Positions 8,732 to 17,231 of a DNA stretch of 64,000 bases are shown here, in pieces. The stretch's first letter is position 1. Each line of letters starts with the position of its first letter. The DNA lies in the NCBI RefSeq assembly GCF_016918765.2, contig NZ_CP092104.1, positions 1,240,001-1,304,000 on the forward strand. The letters are read 5' to 3'. Both the position numbers and the translations under genes were made by a program. This stretch comes from Flagellatimonas centrodinii. Its GTDB lineage: Bacteria; Pseudomonadota; Gammaproteobacteria; Nevskiales; Nevskiaceae. The notes below the pieces were generated by a model, which was not told the DNA's origin, did no database searches, and saw only the letters and a program-made list of their open reading frames with translations.

Positions 8732-9375
8732 TGCCCACCCACGTTCTCACCGAGAGTCCGCGCCGTGTCGCCGACGCCGTCCACCGCCAAGTGGTCGCTG
8801 CTGGCGATGCCTGGATGGGCACCCTGAAGGCCGGACAGACCTTCCGCATCCTCGACCTCGAAGGCAACCAGGCCGTCGATACCCTCTTCTTCAATGCCGA
8901 CGATCCCGGCGAGCGCTATGACCCCCAGCGCACGCTGCGCCAGCAGGGCCGGGTCTATCTCAGTACCGGGTCGGTGCTGATGTCGAATCTCGGCCGTCCG
9001 CTACTGGAGATCACTGCCGACACCTGTGGTCGTCATGACACCCTCGGCGGCGCCTGCGCCCAGGAAAGCAACATGGTGCGCTATGCCCTCGATACCCGGC
9101 ACATGCATTCCTGCCGCGACAGTTTCCTGCGCGCCATCGCCAATGACGGCCGCCTCGGCAAACGCGACCTCGGCGCCAACATCAACTTCTTCATGAACGT
9201 CCCCGTCACCGCCGACGGCGGACTGTGCTTCGCCGACGGTGTTTCGGCGCCGGGCAAGTACGTGGAGATGGTGGCGGCGATGAACATTCTGGTGCTGATC
9301 TCGAACTGCCCGCAGCTGAACAATCCCTGCAATGCCTACAACCCGACGCCGGTTGAACTGTTGGTGTGGGACTAG
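8731..9375 (+). CDS. DUF1989 protein, urea carboxylase-associated (UAAP2-like); probable carboxyguanidine deiminase subunit
   Basis: The second DUF1989 protein has 214 residues. It shows [18 protein letters not shown] (near 33-50), [15 protein letters not shown] with His and Cys, and [13 protein letters not shown], all as expected of the family. Start and stop of the two paralogous subunits overlap in TGATG, which favours equal synthesis. By family knowledge and riboswitch context it should act on carboxyguanidine, with allophanate as product. After its stop the operon is interrupted by about 825 bases of repeats before the carboxylase gene. Confidence 0.85.
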   Translation: MPTHVLTESPRRVADAVHRQVVAAGDAWMGTLKAGQTFRILDLEGNQAVDTLFFNADDPGERYDPQRTLRQQGRVYLSTGSVLMSNLGRPLLEITADTCGRHDTLGGACAQESNMVRYALDTRHMHSCRDSFLRAIANDGRLGKRDLGANINFFMNVPVTADGGLCFADGVSAPGKYVEMVAAMNILVLISNCPQLNNPCNAYNPTPVELLVWD

Positions 9376-9402
9376 GGGGGTGGTAAATGACGTTGTCGAA
9401 AC

Positions 9403-9560
9403 GTGTTATTCACATGCCAGCAATGGTTTCGCCCCGCTGGGCGAGGCACCTTTCTTTGCTTGTGCAAAGAAACGTCCCCCAAAGAAAGCACACCCCAAGG
9501 CGTGGACTGCGGATACATCGTGGTGCTGGCCATCCTGGCGAGCCGTCGGTGCACGAGCCA
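9403..9560. repeat. Hairpin-rich intergenic repeat, divergent copy
   Basis: This stretch resembles the repeats at 9869-10126 and 43676-43934. It contains the shared core GGTTTCGCCCCGCTGGGCGA, then a perfect hairpin TTTCTTTGC/GCAAAGAAA (9452-9473), and a downstream GCTGGCCATCCTGGCGA segment. It lies 28 bases after the second DUF1989 stop. It has no convincing gene, and short open frames here are artefacts of the repeat. Confidence 0.75.
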
Positions 9561-9639
9561 ACCCCAGCCCGTCAGCGAGCGATGCTCGCAAAGCGACGGG
9601 GTTCACCCTGCGCTGCTCACGTGCTCGGGGTCGGTCTGA

Positions 9640-9845
9640 GACGACATCCCTGTCGTCGCATCCCTCAGCCGGACATCGTGTCCGGCTGCCCCCTGTGCGC
9701 GCTGCGCTGCTCGGTCCACGCCAAGGGGCCCCAGAAGCGAAAAGCGTCCCGGTCCGGTCGTTGTGGCTTTTCGTCCCGTTAGAGGGCGCCGGACGGTCTG
9801 ACGAGCGCAGGGGAGCGCGGGACACGATGTCCCGCTCAGGGCCAT
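9640..9845. repeat. Three short hairpins with a GACA/TGTC core
   Basis: Perfect stem-loops occur at 9640-9657 (GACGACA/TGTCGTC, loop TCCC), 9667-9687 (AGCCGGACA/TGTCCGGCT, loop TCG) and 9827-9845 (GCGGGACA/TGTCCCGC, loop CGA). All share GACA and TGTC next to the loop while the outer stem differs, so they look structurally conserved rather than simply copied. They lie in the 825-base non-coding gap between the second DUF1989 gene and the carboxylase gene. Confidence 0.7.
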
Positions 9846-9868
9846 CGCGGCAGGAGCCGCTTTGGCCC

Positions 9869-10126
9869 GGCCCCGAGCACGGCAGAGCGGCCGGGGACCG
9901 GCGCAGCCGGCGCCCTCTCCGGGTGCCCTTTCTTTTCGCCTCTTTTCTTTGGGCACGCAAAGAAAAGGGGCTCGCCCAGCAGGGCGAAACCACTGCAACC
10001 GAAATACGTAAGCGTGTCGACGGAGTCCCGCGCTGTGAGTCGACGCCGTTGCTTAGTTGTACCGCCAAGGCACCTTGGTACTGCCCATCGTGGCGACCTC
10101 TCCTCGCGAATCCCTTACGGCCACGG
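9869..10126. repeat. Intergenic repeat copy A (inverted relative to 43676-43934)
   Basis: The core from 9869 to about 10026 matches the reverse complement of the copy ending at 43934 with about six mismatches by eye. Weaker similarity continues to about 10126. It includes the strong hairpin CCTCTTTTCTTTG/CAAAGAAAAGGGG (9939-9970). From here to 10200 I see no gene. No Shine-Dalgarno is obvious before the carboxylase ATG at 10201. Confidence 0.85.
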
Positions 10127-10200
10127 CCCCGATGCCGGCGCGCCGCCGCTCGTAAGCAGCGCTCGCCGAGCAGCGAAGCTCACTCAATAGCCCGGTCTCC

Positions 10201-13200
10201 ATGTTCTCCACCGTCCTGATCGCCAACCGCGGTGCCATCGCCACCCGCATCCTCCGCAGCCTTGAAGCCCTCGGCATCAACGGGATCGCGGTGTATCACG
10301 AGGCCGATCTGGCCAGCCTGCATGTGGCCCGCGCCCAGCAGGCGGTCAGCCTCGGTGAGGGCACCGCGGCCGACACCTATCTCGACGCCGACCGCCTGCT
10401 GGCCGTGGCGCAGCAGACCGGCGCGCAGGCGATCCACCCCGGCTACGGGTTCCTGTCCGAAAACGCTGACTTCGCCGAGGCCTGCGAGGCGGCCGGCATC
10501 GGCTTCCTCGGGCCGACACCCCAACAGATGCGGCAGTTCGGCCTCAAGCACACGGCGCGGGCGCTGGCCGAAGCGGCCGGCCTGCCGCTGCTACCGGGGA
10601 CCGGTCTGCTCGACACGATCGCACAGGCCCAGGCCGCAGCGGCGACGATCGGCTATCCGGTGATGCTCAAGAGCACCGCTGGCGGTGGCGGTATCGGCAT
10701 GCGGGTCTGTGTGGATGCCGAAGACCTGGCGCGCCAGTTCGACGCCGTGCGACAACTGGGGCAGAAACAGTTCCGCGACGACGGCGTGTTTCTGGAGAAG
10801 TACATCGCCCGAGCACGTCATCTGGAAGTGCAGATCTTTGGCGACGGCGACGGCGGGGTAATCGCTCTCGGCGAGCGCGACTGCTCGGTGCAGCGCCGCA
10901 ACCAGAAAGTGATCGAGGAAGCCCCGGCGCCCAACCTGGACCCCACCATCCGCGCTGCGCTGCACACCGCCGCCGTGCGCCTCGCCCAATCCGTCAATTA
11001 CCGTTCTGCCGGCACGGTCGAGTTCGTCTACGACTGTGACGCCGGGCAGTTCTATTTTCTCGAGGTCAACACCCGGTTGCAGGTCGAACACGGTGTCACC
11101 GAACAGGTGTACGGCGTCGATCTGGTGCGCTGGATGATCGAACTGGGGGCCGGCACGCTACCGTCGTTGGATGCACTGGCAGCGACGCTGCGGCCCGAGG
11201 GACATGCGATCCAGGCGCGGCTCTACGCGGAGGATCCCGGCAAGGATTTCCAGCCCAGCCCCGGCCTGCTCACCGAGGTGGTCTTGCCGCCGTCCGACGG
11301 TCGTGCGCTGCGGGTCGACACCTGGGTGCAGGCGGGGGTCGAGGTGCCGCCGCTGTTCGACCCGATGATCGCCAAGCTGATCGCCTGGGCGCCGGACCGT
11401 GACGGAGCCCGCGTCCGGCTGGATGCTGCGCTGACGCAGACCCGGCTTTACGGCGTGGAAACCAATCGCCTCTATCTGCAGCAGATTCTCGGCTACGCCG
11501 CCTTCGCCGAGGGCCGCGCCTGGACCCGCTGCCTGCAGGATCTGCCCTACCGTGCGCCCACCGTCGACGTGGTCCGCGCCGGCACCCAGACCACGGTGCA
11601 GGACCTGCCCGGCCGTCTCGGCTATTGGGCCGTGGGCATTCCGCCTTCGGGGCCGATGGACAGCCGCAGCCTGCGCGACGGCAACCGCCTGCTTGGCAAC
11701 CCGGAGACGGCACCGGCGCTGGAGATCACGCTGGCCGGCCCGGCCCTGCGGTTCAATGCCGCCACCACCGTGGTGGTGACCGGCGCCACCCTGCCGCTGC
11801 TGCGCGACGGTGATCCGGTGCCGATGTACACGCCGGTCACCATCGCGGCCGGTGCCACGCTCGACATCGGCGCCGTCGCCGGTGCCGGGGCCCGCGCCTA
11901 CCTCTGCGTGCAGGGCGGCTTCGCGGTTCCCCACTATCTCGGTTCGGCGAGCACCTTCACCCTCGGTCAGTTCGGCGGCCACGCCGGGCGGGCGCTGCGG
12001 GTGGGCGATGTATTGCATCTGGCCGACGCCCGTGCGACGACAGCGCCCGCATCCACCGGGTCTCCGGTGGCGGCACTTGAGCTGCCGCCGGTGCGGCAAT
12101 TGCGGGTGATGATCGGCCCGCATGCCGCGCCCGACTTCCTCACGCCCGCTGGCCTCGACACCTTTCTCGCCAGCGAGTGGACGGTGCACTTCAATTCGTC
12201 GCGCACCGGCATCCGCCTGATCGGACCGAAGCCGGACTGGGCCCGCGCGCATGGCGGCGAAGCCGGGCTGCACCCTTCAAACATCCACGACAATGCCTAC
12301 GCCATTGGCGCCGTCGATTTCACCGGCGACATGCCGGTGATTCTCGGGCCCGATGGCCCCAGCCTGGGGGGCTTCGTCTGCCCGGTGACGGTGATCGAAG
12401 CCGATCTCTGGCAGCTCGGGCAGCTCAAGGCGGGTGACCGTCTGCGCTTCCTGCCGGTGGCTATGGCCGAAGCCCGCGCCATCATCACCGGCACCCGCAC
12501 CGACGCTCCGACCCCGATGGGCGCTGACGCTGCGGTGGTGCTCGACGTGGGCACTGGCGCCACCCGCCTGGTCGCGCGCCTGGCGGGCGATACCCATCTG
12601 CTGCTGGAGTTCGGCCCCCCGGAGATCGACCTTGCCACCCGATTCCGCGGCGATGCCCTGATGACCGCGCTGGAGGCGGCGGCACTACCAGGCATCATCG
12701 ATCTCACCCCCGGCATCCGCAGTCTGCAGCTGCACCGTCGCCCCGAAGCGATGCCGCTGGCGGCGCTGCTGGACACGGTGAAAGCCGAGTGGTTGCGCGT
12801 CTGTGCCGCCGACACGCTGCGCCTGCCCTCGCGTATCGTGCACCTGCCGCTGTCATGGGACGACCCCAGCACCCGGCTGGCGATCGAGAAGTACCAGACC
12901 ACCGTGCGCCCGGGCGCGCCCTGGTGCCCCAGCAATCTCGAGTTCATCCGCCGCATCAACGGTCTCGACAGCATCGAAGCGGTGAAGCGCATCGTCTTCG
13001 ATGCCCACTATCTGGTCATGGGCCTCGGCGACGTCTATCTCGGCGCACCGGTGGCCACGCCGCTGGACCCGCGGCATCGGCTGGTCACCACCAAGTACAA
13101 CCCGGCGCGCACCTGGACCCCGGAAAACGCGGTCGGCATCGGCGGCGCCTATCTTTGCGTCTACGGGATGGAAGGTCCGGGCGGCTACCAGTTCGTCGGC

Positions 13201-13779
13201 CGCACCCTGCAGATGTGGAACCGTCACCAGGCCATCCCGGCATTCCACGGTCAGCCGTATCTGTTGCGCTTCTTCGATCAGATCCGTTTCTTCGAGGTCA
13301 GCGCCGACGAGCTGACGCAGATCCGTCGCGCGTTTCCGCTGGGGCGCTATCCGCTGCGGATCGAGGAGACCACCCTCGATCTCGCCGACTATCAGCAGTT
13401 CCTGACGACCGAAGCCGCCAGCATCGCGGCATTTCGTCAGTGCCAGCAGGCTGCCTTCGAAGCCGAGCGCGCCGATTGGGCCGCCAATGGCCACGACCGC
13501 TTCGAGCTGCCCGCGGAAACGCCGGCACCCGCGGACGGTGATGAGGTGGTGGCGGTCGGTGACACCGGCGTCTACAGCCCGGTCGCCGGCAATCTCTGGC
13601 AGATGCGCGTTGCGCCGGGCGAGACCGTCGCTGCGGGGCAGGTGCTGGCGGTGATCGAGGCCATGAAAATGGAAATTCAGGTCACCGCCGCCGCCGCCGG
13701 CACTGTGTCACGTACCTGGACACAGCCCGGGCGAGCGGTGAGGACCGGCCAGCTGCTGGTCAGCCTCAGCGCCGGCTGA
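10201..13779 (+). CDS. Biotin-dependent carboxylase of the urea/guanidine carboxylase family; probably guanidine carboxylase
   Basis: At 1192 residues this matches the full bacterial family length. Residues 1-450 are biotin carboxylase (start MFSTVLIANRG, Gly-rich ATP loop GGGGIGMR near 161-168, EVNTRLQVEH). Residues about 460-1000 are the KipA/KipI-like carboxyltransferase halves. A linker region contains LGDVYLGAPVATPLDPR and KYNPARTWTPEN. The biotinyl domain at the C-terminus has EAMKME with biotin acceptor Lys1156. Such enzymes under a guanidine-I riboswitch carboxylate guanidine rather than urea. No allophanate hydrolase is fused to it or follows it, so the last step must be encoded elsewhere. 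The 825-base repeat gap upstream may separate it from the rest of the operon. Confidence 0.9.
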   Translation: MFSTVLIANRGAIATRILRSLEALGINGIAVYHEADLASLHVARAQQAVSLGEGTAADTYLDADRLLAVAQQTGAQAIHPGYGFLSENADFAEACEAAGIGFLGPTPQQMRQFGLKHTARALAEAAGLPLLPGTGLLDTIAQAQAAAATIGYPVMLKSTAGGGGIGMRVCVDAEDLARQFDAVRQLGQKQFRDDGVFLEKYIARARHLEVQIFGDGDGGVIALGERDCSVQRRNQKVIEEAPAPNLDPTIRAALHTAAVRLAQSVNYRSAGTVEFVYDCDAGQFYFLEVNTRLQVEHGVTEQVYGVDLVRWMIELGAGTLPSLDALAATLRPEGHAIQARLYAEDPGKDFQPSPGLLTEVVLPPSDGRALRVDTWVQAGVEVPPLFDPMIAKLIAWAPDRDGARVRLDAALTQTRLYGVETNRLYLQQILGYAAFAEGRAWTRCLQDLPYRAPTVDVVRAGTQTTVQDLPGRLGYWAVGIPPSGPMDSRSLRDGNRLLGNPETAPALEITLAGPALRFNAATTVVVTGATLPLLRDGDPVPMYTPVTIAAGATLDIGAVAGAGARAYLCVQGGFAVPHYLGSASTFTLGQFGGHAGRALRVGDVLHLADARATTAPASTGSPVAALELPPVRQLRVMIGPHAAPDFLTPAGLDTFLASEWTVHFNSSRTGIRLIGPKPDWARAHGGEAGLHPSNIHDNAYAIGAVDFTGDMPVILGPDGPSLGGFVCPVTVIEADLWQLGQLKAGDRLRFLPVAMAEARAIITGTRTDAPTPMGADAAVVLDVGTGATRLVARLAGDTHLLLEFGPPEIDLATRFRGDALMTALEAAALPGIIDLTPGIRSLQLHRRPEAMPLAALLDTVKAEWLRVCAADTLRLPSRIVHLPLSWDDPSTRLAIEKYQTTVRPGAPWCPSNLEFIRRINGLDSIEAVKRIVFDAHYLVMGLGDVYLGAPVATPLDPRHRLVTTKYNPARTWTPENAVGIGGAYLCVYGMEGPGGYQFVGRTLQMWNRHQAIPAFHGQPYLLRFFDQIRFFEVSADELTQIRRAFPLGRYPLRIEETTLDLADYQQFLTTEAASIAAFRQCQQAAFEAERADWAANGHDRFELPAETPAPADGDEVVAVGDTGVYSPVAGNLWQMRVAPGETVAAGQVLAVIEAMKMEIQVTAAAAGTVSRTWTQPGRAVRTGQLLVSLSAG

Positions 13780-13788
13780 GCATCACCG

Positions 13789-14970
13789 TCAGCGATTGCG
13801 CCCATAGCGGTCGTGGCTGGTCACCCAGTCACCGGCAATCACGGCGCAGCTCAGCGAAATATCGCCGGCCAGCACCACGCCGCCACAGATCTCGGCGAAC
13901 TTGTGGGACTTGTCACGCCCGTGGCAGCCGAGCATCTCCAGGCCCTCGCGCTGGGTGGCGAGGCCGGTGCCACCGCCGTGCGTGGCCACGATCAAGGAGG
14001 TCAGGGTCACCGACCAGTAGTAGTCGCCGTTGTCGAGCAACTGGCAGTAGGTGGTGGCGGCATGGGATTCCGACACGTTGGCCACGTCCTGGCCGGTGGC
14101 GATGAACAGCGCGGTGAGGCCGTTGGCGGCATGCGCGCCGTTGTTGGCCGAACCGGCGATGAAGGCACCGGCCTGGGAGATCTGCCGCACCCGGAACAGT
14201 TCCGCCGTGGTGGTCCCCATGATGCGCTCCACCGCCTCGGCCTTGAGCGTGCATTCCGCCACCACCCGTTTGCCACGGGTCAGCAGCGTGTTGATCTGGG
14301 AGTGCTTCTTGTCGGTGTCGATGTTGCCGGAGAGCACGAATGCCGGATGGTCGGGATGCTGATCGCGAATCCATTCACAGGCGGCCAGGGTGGCCTTGCT
14401 GACCATGTTCTGGCCGGCGGCGTCCCCGGTGGTGAAGTTGAAGCGCAGATAACGCAGCGGGCCGATCGCGAACTGCATGATGTCGCGTAGCCGGCCGGAA
14501 CGGGTGGTGGCCTCGGCCGCCGCCCGGATGCCGTCCATGTTGTCGACCACCCAGCGTCCGAACTGGCGGGCGGCCAGGGCGTCGGGGAAGGTGAACACCG
14601 GCGAGCGCTGCATGGCCTCGTCGACCACCGTCGCGCGCACGCCGCCGCATTCCGCCAGCAGGCGCATGCCGCGGTTGTAGCTGGCCACCAGGGTGCCTTC
14701 GGTGGTGGCCATGGGCACATAGAAGTCGCCCTGCGCATGCTCGCCGATCATCCGCAACGGCCCGGCCAGGCCCACGGGCACCTGTGCCACGCCGGTGAAA
14801 TGCTCGATGTTGCCGGGTAGCTGGTCGGTCGCCTGCGAAAACTGCCCCATGTGATGAAGTTCGACACCGGTCTGCTCGCGCACGAAGTCGCGCCGGCGGG
14901 CGGCGGCCTCCGGGCTGTAGTCGTTGTCGGTATCGCGGGGAATCCGGCGGCGGGGTTCGGTGGGGGTCAT
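13789..14970 (-). CDS. Hydroxymethylglutaryl-CoA reductase, class I-like
   Basis: The start at 14970 is preferred because GGAGG lies seven bases upstream; the ATG at 14976 touches that site. The 393-residue protein has VPVGLAGPL, PMATTEG (catalytic Glu91), GDAAGQNM in place of DAMGMN, TDKK (catalytic Lys221), GQD (catalytic Asp295), HGGGTGLATQ, and a late catalytic His386 in TSHDRYGRN, the same arrangement as the catalytic domain of class I enzymes. There is no membrane anchor. It would reduce HMG-CoA to mevalonate, or run in reverse. It stands alone, convergent with the carboxylase; no other mevalonate genes are in the window. Gammaproteobacteria normally use the MEP pathway, so its role is unclear and transfer is possible. 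Confidence 0.85.
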   Translation of the reverse strand: MTPTEPRRRIPRDTDNDYSPEAAARRRDFVREQTGVELHHMGQFSQATDQLPGNIEHFTGVAQVPVGLAGPLRMIGEHAQGDFYVPMATTEGTLVASYNRGMRLLAECGGVRATVVDEAMQRSPVFTFPDALAARQFGRWVVDNMDGIRAAAEATTRSGRLRDIMQFAIGPLRYLRFNFTTGDAAGQNMVSKATLAACEWIRDQHPDHPAFVLSGNIDTDKKHSQINTLLTRGKRVVAECTLKAEAVERIMGTTTAELFRVRQISQAGAFIAGSANNGAHAANGLTALFIATGQDVANVSESHAATTYCQLLDNGDYYWSVTLTSLIVATHGGGTGLATQREGLEMLGCHGRDKSHKFAEICGGVVLAGDISLSCAVIAGDWVTSHDRYGRNR

Positions 14971-15062
14971 CGGCATCCTCCAGGGTTTTCGGCAGTGTAA
15001 CGGCCCGCGAACCGCCCTCGTTTGGCGCTAAGCTGCGGCCTTCGCATCGGGGGAGCTTTCCC

Positions 15063-15998
15063 ATGGCACGCTGGAGCATCGACGACATTCCTGATCAGAG
15101 CGGCCGCGTCGCGCTCATCACCGGCGCCAACAGCGGGCTCGGCCTGCACTCGGCGACAGCCCTGGCACGCAAGGGCGCCACCGTGGTGATGGCCTGCCGC
15201 TCGCTTGACCGCGCCGAGGCGGCACGCCGGCAGGTACTCGATGCCGCACCCGAGGCCACCGTGGAACTGCTGCAGGCCGACATGAGCGATCTCGCCTCGG
15301 TGGCAGCGATGGCGGATGCCTTCAGCCAGGGCCACGCGCGCCTCGACATCCTGATGCACAACGCCGGCGTCGCCGCGCCACCGCTGACCCGCACTGCGGC
15401 CGGCCACGAGCTGCAGTTCGCCACCAACACCCTGGCGCCCTTCGCCCTCACCGGCCACCTGTTGCCGCGGCTGCAGGCCACGGCGGGCAGCCGCGTGGTC
15501 AACGTCGCCAGCCTCGCCCACACCTTTGGCGACCTGGATATCGACGATCTCGACTGGCAGCGCCGTCGGTACAAGGAATGGCCCGCCTATGGCGCCACCA
15601 AGCTGGCACTGCTGCTGTTCACCTATGAACTGCAGCGGCGGCTGGTGGCCGCCGGGCTGCCGACGGCCAGCGTCGCCGCGCATCCGGGGTACGCCATTAC
15701 CAACCTGCCGGCCAGCGGTGGCATGAAGCTCACCCGCACCTGGTTGGGGCGCAAGGCTTTGGCCCTGGGGGATCTGCTGTTGGCGCAGCCGGGCGAACAG
15801 GGCGCCCTGTGTCAGCTCTATGCCGCCACCGCCACCGACGTCCAGGGCGGCGACTACATCGGCCCCGACGGCTTCAAGGAGCTCAAGGGCTTTCCGCGCA
15901 AGGTGACGTCACGGCCGGCCACCCACAACCGCGCGCTGGCGCGGCAGCTGTGGGAACGGCTCGGCACGCTGTCCGGCGTCCACTACCTGGAAGGCTGA
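15063..15998 (+). CDS. Short-chain dehydrogenase/reductase, retinol-dehydrogenase-like
   Basis: The 311-residue SDR has the NAD(P)-binding TGANSGLG near residues 20-27, the NNAG-equivalent HNAG, a serine in NVASLAH and the YGATK catalytic Tyr/Lys pair near residues 177-181. ACRSLDRAE after the second strand suggests NADP preference (Arg) as in retinol-dehydrogenase-like SDRs. GGGGGAG stands seven bases before the ATG. The substrate is unknown. It is divergent from the HMG-CoA reductase with under 100 bases between, so the two may share a control region. Confidence 0.85.
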   Translation: MARWSIDDIPDQSGRVALITGANSGLGLHSATALARKGATVVMACRSLDRAEAARRQVLDAAPEATVELLQADMSDLASVAAMADAFSQGHARLDILMHNAGVAAPPLTRTAAGHELQFATNTLAPFALTGHLLPRLQATAGSRVVNVASLAHTFGDLDIDDLDWQRRRYKEWPAYGATKLALLLFTYELQRRLVAAGLPTASVAAHPGYAITNLPASGGMKLTRTWLGRKALALGDLLLAQPGEQGALCQLYAATATDVQGGDYIGPDGFKELKGFPRKVTSRPATHNRALARQLWERLGTLSGVHYLEG

Positions 15999-16031
15999 CC
16001 CCGCCGGCGCGCGGTCGCCGTCACGCCGACG

Positions 16032-16628
16032 TCAGTGCGCGACCTTGTGTCGGGCGTTGGCGGTGGCCTGCTGCATCAACCGATCGGTCCAGGCAATGCC
16101 GAGCGCCGAGATGATGAAGATCATGTGGATGATGGTCTGCCACATGACGCCGGCTTCGGTGGTGTTGGTGCACTTCACCCCGGCCGCCACTTCGGCACAC
16201 AGCGGCAGCGCGCCCAACGCACCCGCCTCGATGAAGGTCTTCAGCAGGTGGATCGAGGAAATACCGATGATCGCCATCGCCAGCTTCACCTTCAGCACCG
16301 AGGCGTTGACGTGGCTCAGCCATTCCGGCTGGTCCGGGTGGTTTTCCAGCCGCAGCCGCGAGACGAAGGTTTCATAGCCGCCGACGATCACCATCACCAG
16401 CAGATTGGAGATCATCACCACGTCGATCAGTGCCAGCACAATGAGCATGACCTCCTGCTCACCCAGCTCGAAGGCGCCGTGGATGAGGTGCCACAGCTCC
16501 TTGACGAACAGCACCACGTACACGCACTGGGCCAGGATCAGCCCCAGATACAGCGGCAACTGCAGCCAGCGTGAGGAAAAGATCAGGGCGGGCAGCGGCC
16601 CCAGGGCCTTGGGTGCATCAATCGACAT
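16032..16628 (-). CDS. UPF0114 (YqhA/TIGR00645) family membrane protein
   Basis: I choose the ATG at 16628 because GGAAGG lies seven bases upstream; an in-frame GTG lies five codons further. The 198-residue protein has four hydrophobic segments and the family stretch [20 protein letters not shown] with FVSRL. It is an inner-membrane protein of unknown function conserved in proteobacteria. It is convergent with the SDR and lies downstream of a DUF2214 gene on the same strand. Confidence 0.9.
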   Translation of the reverse strand: MSIDAPKALGPLPALIFSSRWLQLPLYLGLILAQCVYVVLFVKELWHLIHGAFELGEQEVMLIVLALIDVVMISNLLVMVIVGGYETFVSRLRLENHPDQPEWLSHVNASVLKVKLAMAIIGISSIHLLKTFIEAGALGALPLCAEVAAGVKCTNTTEAGVMWQTIIHMIFIISALGIAWTDRLMQQATANARHKVAH

Positions 16629-16683
16629 GAATAAACCTTCCACGGTGCGGAGCGCCGCGGATTATAGGCCCAGACCATGACCG

Positions 16684-17136
16684 TCAGCTGCCGCCGTAGC
16701 CTTTCGCCACCAGCGTGATCAACAGCGCGATCAGGCTGATCAGGGTGAGCTGGATATGGACCCAGGGTGCGGTCTTGCGGATGGCAGCGGCATCCGGCAA
16801 CACATCGTGCTGCGTCAGCGCCCGAGACCAGCGGCGGAATCGCAGGGTGGGCACCAGCGACACCGCGAAGGCGATGACGAAGGCGGTGATGACGCCGTGC
16901 ATCAACCCGTTGCTCCAGTAGTAATCCGGCCCCTTGCCGCCGTGGTACATGCGCAGCAGCCCGGTCACCAGTACCGCAACGGCGGCGATGCCGTAGAACA
17001 GGTCCACCCGCGGCAACAACCGCACGCTGTCACGGCTCACCGGCAGCCGCAGCACGTACAGCTCGGCGACCGCGCCGCCGGCCATCATCAACATGGCGAT
17101 GTAGTGCAGCCAGGGCAGAAACACGGTGCTGAGCAT
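16684..17136 (-). CDS. DUF2214-family membrane protein
   Basis: AGGAGGT six bases before the ATG at 17136 fixes the start, giving 150 residues. There are four predicted helices: HYIAMLMMAGGAVAELYVL, the FYGIAAVAVLVTGLLRM segment, the NGLMHGVITAFVIAFAVSL segment and a C-terminal helix. This layout and the LLRMYHGGKG loop fit DUF2214. The function is unknown. It precedes the UPF0114 gene by about 55 bases in the same direction. Confidence 0.8.
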   Translation of the reverse strand: MLSTVFLPWLHYIAMLMMAGGAVAELYVLRLPVSRDSVRLLPRVDLFYGIAAVAVLVTGLLRMYHGGKGPDYYWSNGLMHGVITAFVIAFAVSLVPTLRFRRWSRALTQHDVLPDAAAIRKTAPWVHIQLTLISLIALLITLVAKGYGGS

Positions 17137-17231
17137 GGCGGACCTCCTCGTGGGCGTTGGCCGCAGTGTACTGTCCCCGACCGCCACCGCTGTAGTACGG
17201 TGAAGTGCGTCTGGATCAGGAGTGAACCCAC

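Noticed and set aside
9332-10219. A 295-codon plus-strand frame in the repeat mosaic
   Set aside because: Its codons lie in hairpin repeats that recur in inverted form elsewhere, and it overlaps the DUF1989 stop. Similar peptides are produced by any copy of the repeat.
10201-13779. Naming the carboxylase as urea amidolyase
   Set aside because: It has no allophanate hydrolase domain, and the operon is under a guanidine riboswitch, so neither 'amidolyase' nor urea specificity is supported.
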